A DNA stretch of 64,000 nt from Epiperipatus broadwayi (lineage: Eukaryota; Onychophora; Udeonychophora; Euonychophora; Peripatidae). Made by a program: the position numbers and the translations under genes. Within the stretch, counting starts at the first letter, position 1, and each line of letters opens with the position of its first letter. Positions 23,241-35,990 of this stretch are shown in pieces. The notes under the pieces were generated by a model, which saw only the letters and a program-made list of their open reading frames with translations, ran no database searches and was not told the DNA's origin. Location: assembly GCA_028023455.1 (NCBI GenBank), contig JAQFVV010012402.1, positions 16,738,935 to 16,802,934 on the forward strand, in the 5' to 3' direction.

Positions 23241-24391
23241 GTGAGTCTGATAAGGAGTTCCTTCTCCTTCATTATTCCTTTATGTGAAGTTGTTGCAGTA
23301 GGTTCTATCATGAAATGGCTATATTGTATTACTTATATATATATATACTTTTCAACATTAATAAACATGCTTTCCATCATAAAACTTTACAAAGCTTGTG
23401 ATGAAACTTCTTTCTAAATGATGGCGTTTTTAGTAGTAATTATATGTTGGAGTATTTTCATCATTAAATATTGAATGTCTAGAAAAATTCAAACTTTTTT
23501 TTAAATTTTCAAAATGCAATGGCAAATAATCCTACAAGTCAACCTATTTTAATAATGCATAATGTCTGGAAGCCAGAGTGTTACATTAAATTTAATATTC
23601 AGAATGTAAAAATCCTGCTTTGTTTTCCATGCTAGTATTTTCACTGATCGGAACAATAGTACCTGAAGAAGAGAGGAGAATAATACTACTCAAAAGATTG
23701 TCTTGTATACTAACTTGCATTCCATTACTAACCATTGAATGTATTAGGAAAGTTTAAATGAAGTTTGCTTTTCTAAAAACATTTAATATTTAATAATAGA
23801 TGATGAAAATTTCCAAAATCTAGATTCTTATAATGCAAGAAATAAGAAAAAAAATTAATAACACATTTTGCCTTTCACACACATATACACAAACATGTAA
23901 TTTATAATAAAACAGTATATATGAATAGTATTGACTCTGTTAAACCCATTTTAGAATGAGTGCTTTAAAAACAAAAAAAAATTTGCTTTTGCCAACAAAT
24001 ATACTTAAACATTACTTGTATAAGTTGATTTTTAAAATGTTCACAATTCATAGAATTTTAAAGATTATTGCTAATAGAAACAAAACAGATAATTATAGAA
24101 TTGTTTTGTTGGAGATAACAGATTTATATGATTTAACCAAAGTTGTCAAAGTAATGCAAAAATTACCCCTAAACAAATGGAAAAAAATATTTTTTTTTAC
24201 TAGAAATGTTAAAATAGATTGGCTAAGACATGATGGGAATGTTTAAAGATAAGTTAAATAAAATGATCAAAACTTGACCAATAGACTTAATGATGAAAAT
24301 CCAAATTATGTCGAAATCTGAGAAAGTAAGTACTGGCCTATATATCCAAAAGCTTTGTAGGGGATTCCCCAAGGGGCTGTTATAATTGCAG
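23241..24391. other. AT-rich stretch with one unassigned short frame
   Basis: A 96-codon plus-strand frame (23956-24246), rich in Lys, Leu and Ile, resembles no family I recognise and could be chance. Otherwise nothing recognised. Confidence 0.35.
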
Positions 24392-24520
24392 TATCATAAG
24401 CTTGTGGTTAAAACAACTGTAGAGGTCCCTACTATCACATTTTTACACGCATATTATCGAGGTGATAGCCTCAGTAAATATTACTTACGTAATCAATGTG
24501 TGTTTAATAAATTTATAATT
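24392..24520 (+). repeat. F2-family repeat, single-arm copy
   Basis: Shares CATAAGCTTGTGGTTAA, CTGTAGAGGTCCCTACT and the end block TAAATATTACTTACGTAATC with the palindromic copy at 33623-33810, in opposite orientation. Non-coding. Confidence 0.7.
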
Positions 24521-25361
24521 ACAAGTATAAAGGATTGCAATTTATGATTCTAAGTTCTAATGAACCTAATACTATCTTAAGAGTAGTTCAGGCATTTCTA
24601 TAAGTGGAAACATCTGATCAGGCTTTACTATTAAACCTAGACAAAAGTAAACAGTCTGCTAAACTGAATGACAATATCTGTAAGTCTTAAAAGTACAATA
24701 AAACTATTCAAATCAATTCCTATTAATATTATATTGGGTACATAAACAGTTTGCTTTATGCAGAAAAAAAAAATGCAGTAACTGGGTTAAAACTAGCAAC
24801 CTAAGTTCTGAGACCAAAAGATATGGTAAAGAGATCAATGTGAGATAATGAAGAATTCAAATTCAGATTTCAATCATTGCAAATAAGATACTAATTATAA
24901 TGCAACTGGATTCTAGTCTGCAGTCTCCATTGTATTTTTAAAATGTGTATAACAATTAAGAGAAAATAAACTATAAATTATACTGAAGCAATAAAAACTC
25001 ATAAAAGAATACCAAAGCAAAAAGATACTCCTTAATGAAATAATAAACTTTTCATTTACTTCTGAATGTTGCAACCAAAAAACAGCTATGTATCTTGCTG
25101 AAGCAGATCAGCTACAAAATAAACCATAAAAAAAGATCTGAATATTCTATAAGGTCAACTTACAAGCTTTATAATTTTATTTGTAGATAGTTCAGTGTAA
25201 TATTCAAATTTTTTACCACATACTTCTGGAAACTTTAATAAAAAACCTACCCTATTGAACATTTACAAATAAAATGATCAAATTAATAAATGGTTAATAT
25301 AAATCACTGAATTTGACTTTGTGCTAATTCAAGCAAAGCACAAGGTATACCATTTGGAAAA
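24521..25361. other. AT-rich stretch, nothing recognised
   Basis: No gene or matched repeat seen. Confidence 0.5.
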
Positions 25362-25960
25362 TGTCAAATCTCACCCTGGCTTCCAATAATGGTTTAGTCT
25401 AGATTCCATCTTACTTATATATCAGATTGAGCATTCATTGCTGCTAGCCAGACAGCACAATGCCAATGACAAGAATGGCCAATAGGTAATGATGCTCATT
25501 GAATCTGAATATTTCCATTAAAGATGGGGATCTGGCAATAAATAATGTTTTTTGAAGGTAGTGTCAAACATGAAAGACAATGTACATTCTCTAGATAATA
25601 GCTATCAAAACTAAACAAGTGACACAGTGAGCAAGTCCACCTTCAAGACTGAAAGCCTCTAGAACCAAATATTGGCATGAGCCAAGCTATCATAGTACTG
25701 CTGAACATATCACTGTACCTACTCATGAGACAGGTTGCCAAAATACAGCTGCAAGTGGTAGGGAAATCTATAAGGCATGTGCAGTCTCTTCTTCCACAGT
25801 TCACCCTAAAACTAGAAGCCATACTTCATCAAATGGTAGCAGGTGGAGTATAGTTATTGTAAAATATATTGTAAATATGAGTGTATATTTGTTTTAATAT
25901 TCAGTAATAAATATAATAGTATAAACATTTTAGGAACATTAAATGAATTGCTGTTATTAT
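25362..25960 (+). mobile_element. Degenerate solo LTR of the 36-kb TRIM family
   Basis: Starts TGTCAAATCTCACCCTGGC and follows the same order as the minus-strand LTRs at 35991-37720: GATTGAGCATTCATTGCTG, GGCCAATA, GGGGATCTGGCAATAAATA and ACACAGTGAG.CAAGTCC. Divergence is high and the 3-prime end is blurred. No partner LTR or internal region is adjacent, so it is probably a solo LTR left by recombination. Confidence 0.6.
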
Positions 25961-26521
25961 CATGAATAAATGAGGATTACAAACCATCATGGCAAACAGT
26001 AAGGAATTTTTTTATAAAGGCAGCAAGATAAACTATGGATAGACTTAAGCTCAGATGAGCCTAAAAATGAAAATGATCAAATCAAGACATTCCTAACAAA
26101 AACTGATACTAGAAATAGCAGCATATTGGAGTCATCACTGGTCTATATTTAATTGTATTATTAGAATAAATGGATAGTAAAATCTGGTGAGCAATTAAGA
26201 AATAATGCTGTTAATAAGACAAACAGATCTATTACAATAATGAGACTGGCAATCCATTTTTATGTGGAGATACAAGTTTACCACATATATAAAGGAATAT
26301 ATCTACTGAACATTTTGTGCTATTACAGGTAATCAACGCTTTTTACCATATCATCTCAAGTTGTATTTGTATATACACTATGAAACTAAATAATTAAAAC
26401 AAGATTGCATCCTAGTGCTTGAACAATCTGCATGCCAATGTGAGTTGGGCTTTCTACTTTAGACTTTCATTTAATCTAGTTGTGACAAAACTTATATATA
26501 AGCTAATAAATGTAGATGTTA
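25961..26521. other. AT-rich stretch, nothing recognised
   Basis: No gene or matched repeat seen. Confidence 0.5.
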
Positions 26522-27145
26522 AATTTAGTTCCGGCAAGAAATGGGAAATTTCGAGCAATTCTTCGAGTGTGTATTGACAATTTCCAGATAAAATTCATTT
26601 TAAACATCAGGCTCTTTAGTTGATTGCCTTTTCTTTTTTAATTTAGATTTTTCAAATCTGATATTATAAATGTTGTACAAAATATGAAAGTTTAAAAATA
26701 ATTATTCTTTCCCTCGGCTCAGAATAGTCACTGATCGTAACTGAACGTAGAAATTTGCCACTCTCTGTGGACAATTGCATATATAATAAACTTTGCTATT
26801 AAGAATCACCCCACCCCCCAATATTTGCAGTTTCTTAATTAAAAAAACAGTTAACATCTTACGTATATAATTATATATTATTATTAAATACGAACACCAA
26901 AATTCCGGCAAGAAATGGGCAAATTCGAGCAGCGTGTTAAATAATTCACAATTTACAGATAAAATTAATTTTAGATATCAGGTCCTTTATTCGACTGTGT
27001 TTTCTTTTTTAATTTAAATTTTTCAAATATGATATTATAAATATCAAAATAGAAAAGTTTAAAAATAATTATTCTTTCTCTCGGCTTGGAATAGGCACTT
27101 GACGCACCTGAACGTAGAAATTTGCCACTCTGATATGTGAATGTT
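26522..27145 (+). repeat. Tandem pair of a ~375-bp repeat unit
   Basis: Two diverged direct copies begin TTCCGGCAAGAAATGGG (about 26529 and 26904). They share TTTTCTTTTTTAATTTA, GTTTAAAAATAATTATTCTT, CTCGGCT and CTGAACGTAGAAATTTGCC. Part of the unit (AATAAACTTTGCTATTAAG to AACACCA) recurs at 28010-28160. Confidence 0.7.
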
Positions 27146-27328
27146 TAAATGCACATACATATATAAGAAAGAGAAAAAATTATAAGTTAAATAAATTAAA
27201 ATTTTTTTAAAAAACTGATTCTTTTAAAATTAGTAAATAAAGATTTATAACTTTAAGATTATAATTTACAGAAAGAACGCTATTTATAATGAATACTCAC
27301 CTTTCCAAACACAAGATAAAGTCTTTTT

Positions 27329-27358
27329 AAAAGATAGAATGGATCCATTCTATCTTTT
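27329..27358. repeat. Perfect 30-bp palindrome
   Basis: Two 15-bp arms meet at a central GGATCC (arm AAAAGATAGAATGGA). It could form a cruciform. No element boundary was recognised around it. Confidence 0.8.
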
Positions 27359-28374
27359 TTCACCCAAGCTATATATATGGGCCAATCTGAAGCTTGGAAC
27401 TGAAGAAAAAGATTGTTTTCTAAATGAATTATAGTCTAAGTAATGAGTAGAATAAGACGTTAATCAAATGAAACAATTAAATGAATACAAGTTAGATTTC
27501 CTTTCTAAGATAAACGACAAACTATAAAGATAACTCATTAATTAACATCAGAAAGATAACGATGTAAATTCTTCTAAGGAAACTATAATGAAGAATCACC
27601 TGCACGGATGGTTAGATTACAATCAATCAATTGCAGGGATTAAAACAATGAATGCCTCAGTACAATTTGGATCACACTTCACTTAATTCTTTCCATAGGT
27701 CACTTAATTACTTACTTCACTTAATTCTTGGAGCGTTATTTGTACACACTGACATATATTTTGGAGCATATCGTCTCCCATGGCACAGTGACTTCAGGTG
27801 CGGAGAACTGACCTCCGATCGTGAAAACAGTAAGCTAAGACACTTAAAGGTTGTATTGATCTTAAACTAATGCCTTCGGGTTTATTATGTTAATGATTAT
27901 ACATAAATAATTAAACGCTATTAAGGATCGTAAGAAAAGAATTACTTAAATATTAACTGTTAGTATTGATTTGTACTCGTGGGAAGTACACTCTTAAATC
28001 AGCTAGACATAGCACACTCTGTGAACAATATATTGCAAACATAATAAACTTTGCTATTAAGCATCATATATATATATCAGTTCCTTAAAAGAACTGTGAA
28101 TGTCTGACGTGTATGTCTACATACTCTTACTAAATATGAACACCATAATTTGAGGGGAAAAGCTTACTTTTAAAAGTTTACTTCTAAACATGTTCTCGGA
28201 TCGTTTATATAACTTGATTAAAAAGAAACAATATAATCACAAGCTGTAACGCATCTTTTATATAAAAAAATCGCAGTTTCGGTCTTAGGTTTGCAATTAT
28301 CACATGATTTTTTTAATAAGAAAGTAAAAACAAAAATTATCCTAGGAATTACAGTACTTGTAGGCGTAGCGCCT
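27359..28374. other. AT-rich stretch with partial repeat copy
   Basis: CACTTCACTTAATTCTT occurs twice near 27675 and 27715. The part at 28010-28160 is a third partial copy of the 26.5-kb repeat. A 72-codon frame at 27652-27870 has no recognisable features. Confidence 0.4.
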
Positions 28375-28470
28375 ATATGATTTATCTAAATATCAGTGTT
28401 ATGAGATAGTGTGGAGAGTGGTGGGTCATGTGAAAGTCTGTGCTCATATACCCTATATATTACATATATA
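28375..28470. repeat. Dispersed repeat family G, partial copy
   Basis: ATATCAGTGTTATGAGATAG, CATGTGAAAGTCTGTGCTC and ATATACCCTATATATTACA are the reverse complement of 62119-62195. Only the terminal ~90 bp of the family is present. Confidence 0.7.
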
Positions 28471-29229
28471 AACACAGGTATATAATAAGCCTGTGTGTTT
28501 CAGTTACTAAATGACATTAGGTTATTTTCCTTTTTTAAAAAATATCAAACGTCACTTCTATCAAAAAGTGGGAAGGGGGGGGGGATTTTATACTTCCAGT
28601 GAAAATAATATTTTATTAGTCACTGTTTTTTTTTTAATAAAATTTGAATTTTTATTTTAAAAAATTCATTTTTTTTTTCACTCATATTTCGTACAGCTTC
28701 TACAAAAGTACCGTTTTTTCACTGCTAAAGGAATTAATTCACCTTCTAAAGACAAAATTCTGCGAAAAAGATTAATTAAAATTACTAGATAATAAAATAT
28801 CAGAATCCCAAAGGCTTCGAAATGAAAAAAGAATCGTTGATACTCAAGTTTATTTTTTACGTCTAAAAATACTTAATAGTCGAAAAAACAAAGAAAGCAT
28901 AAGCAACCTTAACTTAGAAATGTTAGCGGTATTCCAGACTGGAAGAGCTAGTGAGTACAGACTTCTTCCACGCAGGTGAAAGTTTGTCATTACACGCGAA
29001 TATTCGATTATATATTACTTTTCAGTAAGAAAGTTTGCAGTAAAATTAATTAGTGTAGGTAATAAATATGCTAATAAAGGGGGGGGGGGTGTGCGTAATT
29101 GAAAACTGTGGTCATGAATGGTCTATTTTTTCCTGTGATAATACGAATTTCTTATAAGAACATGTAGTGCAACTGGCGGATATTTAGGACTCATATCAGG
29201 TATGAGACTGACCTTATTTTGCAGATATA
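28471..29229. other. AT-rich stretch with G homopolymers
   Basis: G runs of about 9 to 11 bases occur near 28575 and 29080. No gene recognised. Just before 29225 a TTATTTTGCAG word resembles a splice acceptor. Confidence 0.4.
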
Positions 29230-29529
29230 ATGATCTACTATAGGCTTCAAAATTTATCATGCCTGCATTTTAATGATAATAAAAAAATGGTCAATAATAA
29301 AAGTAGACTGACATATAAAATTAGATTTATAGACCAGTGCATCATAAAATTCAAAACTGCATATCCGATGTGTACAGAAATATTATTTGATGGTGACAAT
29401 ATGGTTTTAAATTGTTATCAAATGATTATCTATGCAGATAGCCATAATGGGTATATGCTCCATATGGGTACTATTGTAAAAATACAAATTTCTGATGCTA
29501 GTCAGTGCCTGGGTATTTTACAGCATTAA
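29230..29529 (+). CDS. Unassigned short open frame (99 codons)
   Basis: The product is not recognised. The frame begins just after TTATTTTGCAG, a good splice-acceptor match. Composition is mixed, with four cysteines, and is less Lys/Asn-biased than random AT-rich frames here. It could be a terminal exon, a transposon fragment or chance. No membrane segment or signal peptide is evident. Confidence 0.22.
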   Translation: MIYYRLQNLSCLHFNDNKKMVNNKSRLTYKIRFIDQCIIKFKTAYPMCTEILFDGDNMVLNCYQMIIYADSHNGYMLHMGTIVKIQISDASQCLGILQH

Positions 29530-30049
29530 AAAAAAAGTATCAACAATCTGCTATGTTCTGAGGCTATTGCTATATTAACATCAGTTGAGAGAGCATTACT
29601 TTATTACTGTCTTTCATTTCAAATCTATTAACTTTTTAAAGTTATTTTCCCATTAGTGTTTTTCTCAGCATTTACAGTTGACTGATGTCAAGTTTAACAA
29701 CTTTCTAATTCATAGTTTTTTCTACATTCTGAATATTTGTTGACAACTTATATAGCTATGCAAATTTGCATACTATTTCACTATTATCCTTATGCAAATT
29801 AGAATATCTAGGTTAACTTGCACTTTGCATAATTTTATATTATTTTGCATTATATTAAGTCTAGACTGGCAACAATTTTGTTCCATATTAACCAGTTTTG
29901 AATGCACACACATATATCTTTATTCAATACATAAACCAGTTAGTACATAGCAATATCTCTTCACTCTAGAAATAAGTCTCTTTCATGGGAAATAATCTTT
30001 TATAACTTTTTGGGCTACATTTTTATCTGGTAGATCTCAATAAAGTTGA
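29530..30049. other. AT-rich stretch, nothing recognised
   Basis: No gene or matched repeat seen. Confidence 0.5.
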
Positions 30050-30345
30050 CTCACCCCCTTTCTGCTCAGATAATTGTTCTGGTTGTAAATCTCCACTTAG
30101 CTCAATAGGTGCATCTTGAACTGAACAATTATCTTCTACATCCAGGGTAGTGTTGGCAGATGCATCAATCTTAATATCTTTATTCTTATCTAAAGAATTT
30201 CTAATCTGAGTAATATCCGAATCTTCTTACTCTATTATCCTCTAATTTATTTTTCCATATTTGGGTAGACATTACACTGTTTATTTCCCCAGGTAACCAT
30301 TTTTTTCTTAAAATCTTTAATCCATATGGTCTATTCTAAGTTAAA
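30050..30345 (-). pseudogene. Possible decayed coding fragment, minus strand
   Basis: Two frames in series look protein-like. The upstream one follows a TTAACTTAG acceptor-like word and reads NRPYGLKILRKKWLPGEINS onward. After a frame change the second contains DASANTTLDVEDNCSVQDAP then IELSGDLQPEQLSEQKG, running into GGGTGAGT, a donor-like site. The acidic, low-complexity-free composition differs from the surroundings. No family recognised. Either a host exon pair with an annotation-confusing intron, or a pseudogene; chance is possible. Confidence 0.3.
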
Positions 30346-30389
30346 TTTGACATTTTCAAAATTTACATCCTTTTTAACCTTGTCTGGAA

Positions 30390-31940
30390 TTAATACAACT
30401 ATGTGTATTCTTATGTGGCCCTTCAAAAGGAATTTTGCATTCGAGTTGATACACTTATGAAGATTCTGGAGGGACTCAAAGTACCAGCTGCCTATCTCCA
30501 GATGAAGAGAACCTCCTGTATAATAGGGAGGCATTTTTGTCTCTGTATGGGAGGGTGTCCCCAGCATTTAAGCTTGTTGTTTCAATTCCTCAGGGCTCTC
30601 CTCTGAGTGCACTCCTTTCACTGCCTATGTGAATCCCCTCCTGCTAAGCATCAAGGCATCTCTTAAAGGGATACCCATACCTTTTCTGAGGGAGAGGGTC
30701 CATCATGTCTCCTATATGGATGATGTAGTGGTTTTTCTTGTTTCATGGGAGGGGTTCACTGGGCTAGGGGAGCTCTTGAACCGATTCAAATATGAATTTG
30801 GTCTAAGAGTCAACAAGGAGAAATCGGCGATCTGGTCAATTATGACCGGCAAGCAAATTCCTGCATGTTTAATGCTTCACCTCAGAAGTTCCTGGGTTTT
30901 CATCTAGTGCCCCCCCCCCATCTAAAATGAGGAAGGAAATTGAAAATGATCTAATGAATGATTAGGATAACAAAATTTATTAAGATCATTGGAGAAGATT
31001 TATTTATCTTTGTTCAGGAAAATCATGCTAATGAATGCTATCATGCTTCCCAAGATCACATACTTTCTTGCAGGCTTCTCACTGACAAAAGCATTCATTA
31101 AGGAATGTCGAGACCCAATATACGAAGCTGTGTTGTGGGGGGAAGCTCCTGTCATCAGCTTGCGCCTCCTACAGAAACCTAAACAGATGAACGCAGCTTA
31201 GGATTACACTCAGTCAAGATCTTATTAATACAGTGTTCTCATAATGTACTTACCAGATTATTTATGAAAAACCCAGATATGGAAGGGCCAATATTTCCAG
31301 AAGAAATAACTCCTACAGATAGGCCACCACCCAAAGCAAATCTCCATAGTATTTAACAAATCTAAAAATGAAGAAGCCAAGAATAATGTTCAACAACAAA
31401 CTAAACTACTGGAACACATATGATCTTATGAAATTCAAAAGAAACTAAAATTGACAATATTCTTTCGATTCGGATGTTGAGGTTCTCGAGGTTGACCAAA
31501 CGTCTAAAATTGGAACCAAGGTTTGTTGATTTTTTAATCAAGGTCAACCTCAAGGCCTTGCCTACTGCTGACTTCCTACATAATAAAAGGAATTGTAATC
31601 TGAACTCTACAAGCGCACTATGTAGGCGAAGTGATGAGACAATGATACATATATTGGAAGATTGCCAAATTTGGAATAACATAAGAAACATTATTAAATC
31701 TCTCATTAAAAACAAAGAATCAGCTTGTGTAAATTTGATTAAAGCATTCAAGAATGGATATTTTGAAATCATAAGATTGGCAACATTTATAAATTTTTGC
31801 ATTTGGTCACTGAGAAATAAAATTATCTTCAAAAGTGGAGAAGAATATGACATGATTAAAATGATTTTACACTTATTAGAAGAAATTAAAGAATTAGACC
31901 AAAAATTTTCTCAGAATTGGATGTTTAACCAGACATGATC
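30390..31940 (+). pseudogene. YMDD-type LINE, 5-prime truncated, RT to C-terminal zinc region
   Basis: The RT fragment holds VSIPQGSPLSALL (near 30582), then after a frame change AYVNPLLLSI and HHVSYMDDVVVFL (YMDD at 30713-30724), then GLRVNKEKSAIW. Later frames hold KIMLMNAIMLPKITYF (about 31020-31070) and a C-terminal zinc-binding-like region CRRSDETMIHILEDCQIW (31619-31672) of the Cx(8-9)HxxxxC type, ending at 31938. The same family as the element at 12936: both have YMDD and an IPQ.S.LS.LLF block. Several frameshifts; a run of C at 30910 breaks the frame. The 3-prime UTR after 31938 is not delimited. Confidence 0.8.
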
Positions 31941-33622
31941 CCTAATAAACCTAAAACAAAGTGTAGTACCGATGATGAAAAGAATATAAAGTTGTAAATC
32001 CAGATACTAAGAAAATTTGAGTGAACCATTTACCTAAAACATTTTAGATAAACTTTATATGGAAGAGATCCAAGAACTAGAAAATGCTATTATAAAGTTA
32101 TTCACCTAATTGATGATTAATAGGAAAGGGCTTTCATTTGATTAATGGATCAGTTTTAATCAATGACACAATAAATATATTAAGACTGCTTTAATAATGC
32201 TTAATGGTCACCAATTTGTTTACTGTAAAAAATCTATGATATATTTCATATAATTATCAGTCTTAGGTATTCTATGAAAACCTGCTTTTAATTAATTTTT
32301 ATGAATGTTATCCCTATCTTGGATTAGCTAACCTCATGATTTATAAGTAAAGTGTATCGCTTTCAATATATGGTTCAAAATGACTAATCTCTCGAAATTT
32401 AAATGTTAAATTAATATACACAGAAACATTGGAAGTGCTTTTCACTTGGTAAGATAAAGCTTTACAGACTAAATGGCTAAATATGTTTTAATCATTATCT
32501 ACGTTTGTAAATTAAACAAACTTATATGTGTTTGAATCGATCAACACCGTCATATATGTAATATACATGATCAAATTATTGTAAATGGGCCACAGCTATG
32601 ATTTTCTGGAATGGGAAGTTATATATGTCTTCAATTTCTAGTGATAACTAATGTCTTAATGTAATTGTTATAAAATTAATTGTTTATTCTATGTATACAA
32701 GCATAACTTCTTATTTTGTTAACTGTTTTCCATTGAGATTGATATGTAAATGTCCTTTTTTTGTAAATGATTCTTATGGATTGTGAATAAATTTTCCTTT
32801 TGAAAGATAAAAACAATAGAACATTATTGTTTTACCAAATATGGATAATATATTGTCACTATTGTTGTAAGGTTTATTTTATTTGAAATGGCCGGAGTGA
32901 AGGCTATCTTATTTATTTTTTGTTATTTACTTGTAAAATTTGTAATATAAATATTTTAATTTTAGATATTGCCCATTTTTTTATGTTACTGATTTTTCTT
33001 TTCTAATATTTTTAGTTTATAACTTTATTGTATACTTATGTTGTTTAATCATAATAATTTGTAAATTGTTTTCTTTTTAAAAAATTAATATCCTAGTTGA
33101 GTTTTGATTTGTCTGCGTGTTATTCATTGGACCCTTCATTCTACATGCATGATCCATAAAAATTAATAGTTTCAAACATTATTTATTTGCACATGATTCA
33201 TAAAGATTGTTTAAAATATTATTGGTATTATATTTGATTAAGTAATATAGTATATTATTATTATTATTAGTGTTGTTGAAGATATGATCATTGATGATTA
33301 TATAAAATGATCCAACACAAATTTGAGATACTAGATATTGCTACTATATTAAAATATATTATATTTTAAGAATGCCACATAAAATAAATGAAGATTGTAC
33401 AATGTTTACTTAGAATCTTATTATTTTATTTATGTTTTATTCCTAAACACTGATTATTAAATAGATTTCATGTTAAGAGTTATTAAGTTATCTTATTTGC
33501 TTATTATTGTTGTAAAGGTAATTAGATATCATGTAAAATCCCTCATCATATTTAACTACAGGGTCTTAATTAATTTATTTTATTATTAGTGTCAGAAATG
33601 AACCTGAGATTATTTTTAAAAG
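31941..33622. other. AT-rich stretch, possibly LINE 3-prime UTR then nothing
   Basis: No coding frame. AATGGCCGGAGTGAAGGCTA near 32885 stands out as GC-richer and could mark a LINE tail, but no poly(A) or duplication confirms it. Confidence 0.4.
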
Positions 33623-33810
33623 AATTATAAATTTATTTAATGCACATTGATTACGTAAGTAATATTTACTAAGGCAATAAACCTAAAGCATGTGTGGTTG
33701 AAAATGCGAAAGTAGGGACCTCAACAGGTCTTAACCACAAGCTTATGCATTCGTAAGCTTGTGGTTAAGACCTGTAGAGGTCCCTACTTTCGAATTTTCA
33801 ACTGCACATG
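33623..33810. repeat. F2-family palindromic element
   Basis: A 122-bp near-perfect palindrome (33689-33810) around GCATTCG, arms containing TAGGGACCTC.ACAGGTCTTA and ACCACAAGCTTA. It is preceded by the AATTATAAATTTATT and GATTACGTAAGTAATATTTA end block shared with 24392-24520. About 6 of 61 arm positions mismatch. Non-coding hairpin element. Confidence 0.8.
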
Positions 33811-35990
33811 TTTTAAAAGAATTGTAAAATTTTTATTAAAAGATGATGAATAAAAAATTATTAGTTGATGTTTAATTTTCAATTGATATTATTTTAATAA
33901 AGAAGTAGTAATTAATTTGTTATTTCTATAGTAAATTTATAAATCTTTTATGTTAGGATTATTATATGCATGCTTAAAGACATGAGCATATTACATGGTA
34001 GTTTTGTTATGTGAATTTGGTGGGGTAATATTCTTGTGCCATTGATAATGCATTTTTAGGGATGTATTGTCAATGTTTAAGCCATTGTACCTTACTGAAT
34101 GTCTCATGTGAAAAGTTTTATAATTTTATTTATTTTTATTTGAATCATATTTATTTGTAATAATGAGCTAGTTATAAATTAAATTCATTAGTAAAATGAA
34201 GAAGTTGAGTATTCTAATTAGAACCCTAATTATCTGTTGTGAACTTAAATATTATTATATTTTAATTTAATAATTAATTATTAGAAAATATTAATTTTAT
34301 GAGATACTATATATTAGTAGTGTATCTTGGGTTAGTCTTAATATTAATTGTCTCAGTAGTCATAGTTTAGCATAGTTATGTCCTAGTTAGCTGGATTCTT
34401 TAAATTAGTTTTTCTTTAGGTAAGGATACTATATATATATATATTGTAACCTTACAAAGCAACACTACAACCTAACTCAACCTAAAATAAATAAAATACA
34501 ACTCCTATCATTGAGACTATTGCACAATTCCAGTTGATATATTCTATACATAAGATCACAAAGTATAGGTTTTAACATTACAAAGTATATAAAATATACC
34601 CCCAGTGGCATTGCTATTATAGACAATTTTCATATGTTGTGCTACAATCTCTAGGAAAATCCCAATAATAAACAATGATGAACATAATGAATATTATAGT
34701 TAAATAATTATTAAGATTATTTGCACAATTACTTATTCCCTTATACCTATAAACAACTTCAATATTATAAATTTAAAATACACATTAAATAAATGTAATT
34801 TGTTATTAAGCTATCCTATTATAATCTCAGGGATAATGATTATTCCTTCAATAATAATATTAATTGCTAACAATTAGATAACTGAATGACAAGAAGGATT
34901 TTATTGAAATCCAATCATCTAAATAACAATAACTTTATAACTTACAGGTTTTAATGACAACAATTATTTACTAATACATTTAGCTTCAATACTAAACAAA
35001 TAAAAATTAAATTGCTAAGTTAACATTAGACTAATAATTTATGAAAACACTTTTCATTAATTAACTATACACTTATACAAATAATAATTATTAAGTAGAA
35101 TAATCATTCACTAGTAATCACATCACATCCCTAATCAAAATATAATCTTTTATAAATTAATCTTTGGAAATCCTACTTATTTTAGCAATAACCTATTCCA
35201 TTGATCTTTCAAACAAGCATTATAATTGCTTTAATAAGCTTTATCTAGACTAAATAATACAACCATTGTTATTTCATCATTTTCCAAAACTTTATGCACT
35301 TCTATGATCTTATAATTTTATAACTAAACTAATTTTTAAAAATATATGTGACTCTATAATATATAAGATGAATTTCTGTAATGCTCTGAATAATAAAATG
35401 ATACTTTATGATTAAATTTCCGATATCTTTCTACATACATAAATTCTAAATAGATTAATAAGTAAATTGGACATTATATTTATCAGACTATAAATCAAAT
35501 GTGACAGATATTTGATTTATCTGGTTTTAATTCTTTTACAACTGATAATATTTATGATTTAACAAAGTTTTTTTTTTACTAATGGATACTTAACAGCATC
35601 TCATTCAAATTCTTAAATTGAAATATTCAGATCAAAACATACATTTATTTACAATAGTCTGATACCCATATAATAAATAAATACATTAATCCTTTCATTA
35701 ATTTCCTCATGTATGAATCATTTACGGAGTTTACAACAATTATTTCAACATTACTAACATAGATATTCATATTGAAAAGTTTCAATTCTTATACTTCTCA
35801 AAATTTTATAAATTAAATTATGCTAATAAGACCTAGATGATAGGTTGTTTAGTCTTTACTCTAACTATATTGATATCTTTTCATTTATCAAATTACCTTT
35901 TAATATTTATATTGTCTATACAATATAAATAAAATATCTTAAATGAATTTTAGAATCGAATATTTTACCTTCATCCATCGTACTTTTTGT
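33811..35990. other. AT-rich stretch with a TGTAAC start after a TA run
   Basis: At 34445 TGTAACCTTACAAAG follows ATATATATATAT, like the repeat starts at 885, 5773 and 7963, but no second copy of the downstream sequence was matched. No genes. Confidence 0.4.

Noticed and set aside
28573-30920. Homopolymer G or C runs near 28575, 29080 and 30910
   Set aside because: Single runs without the four-tract spacing needed for a G-quadruplex; probably slippage tracts.
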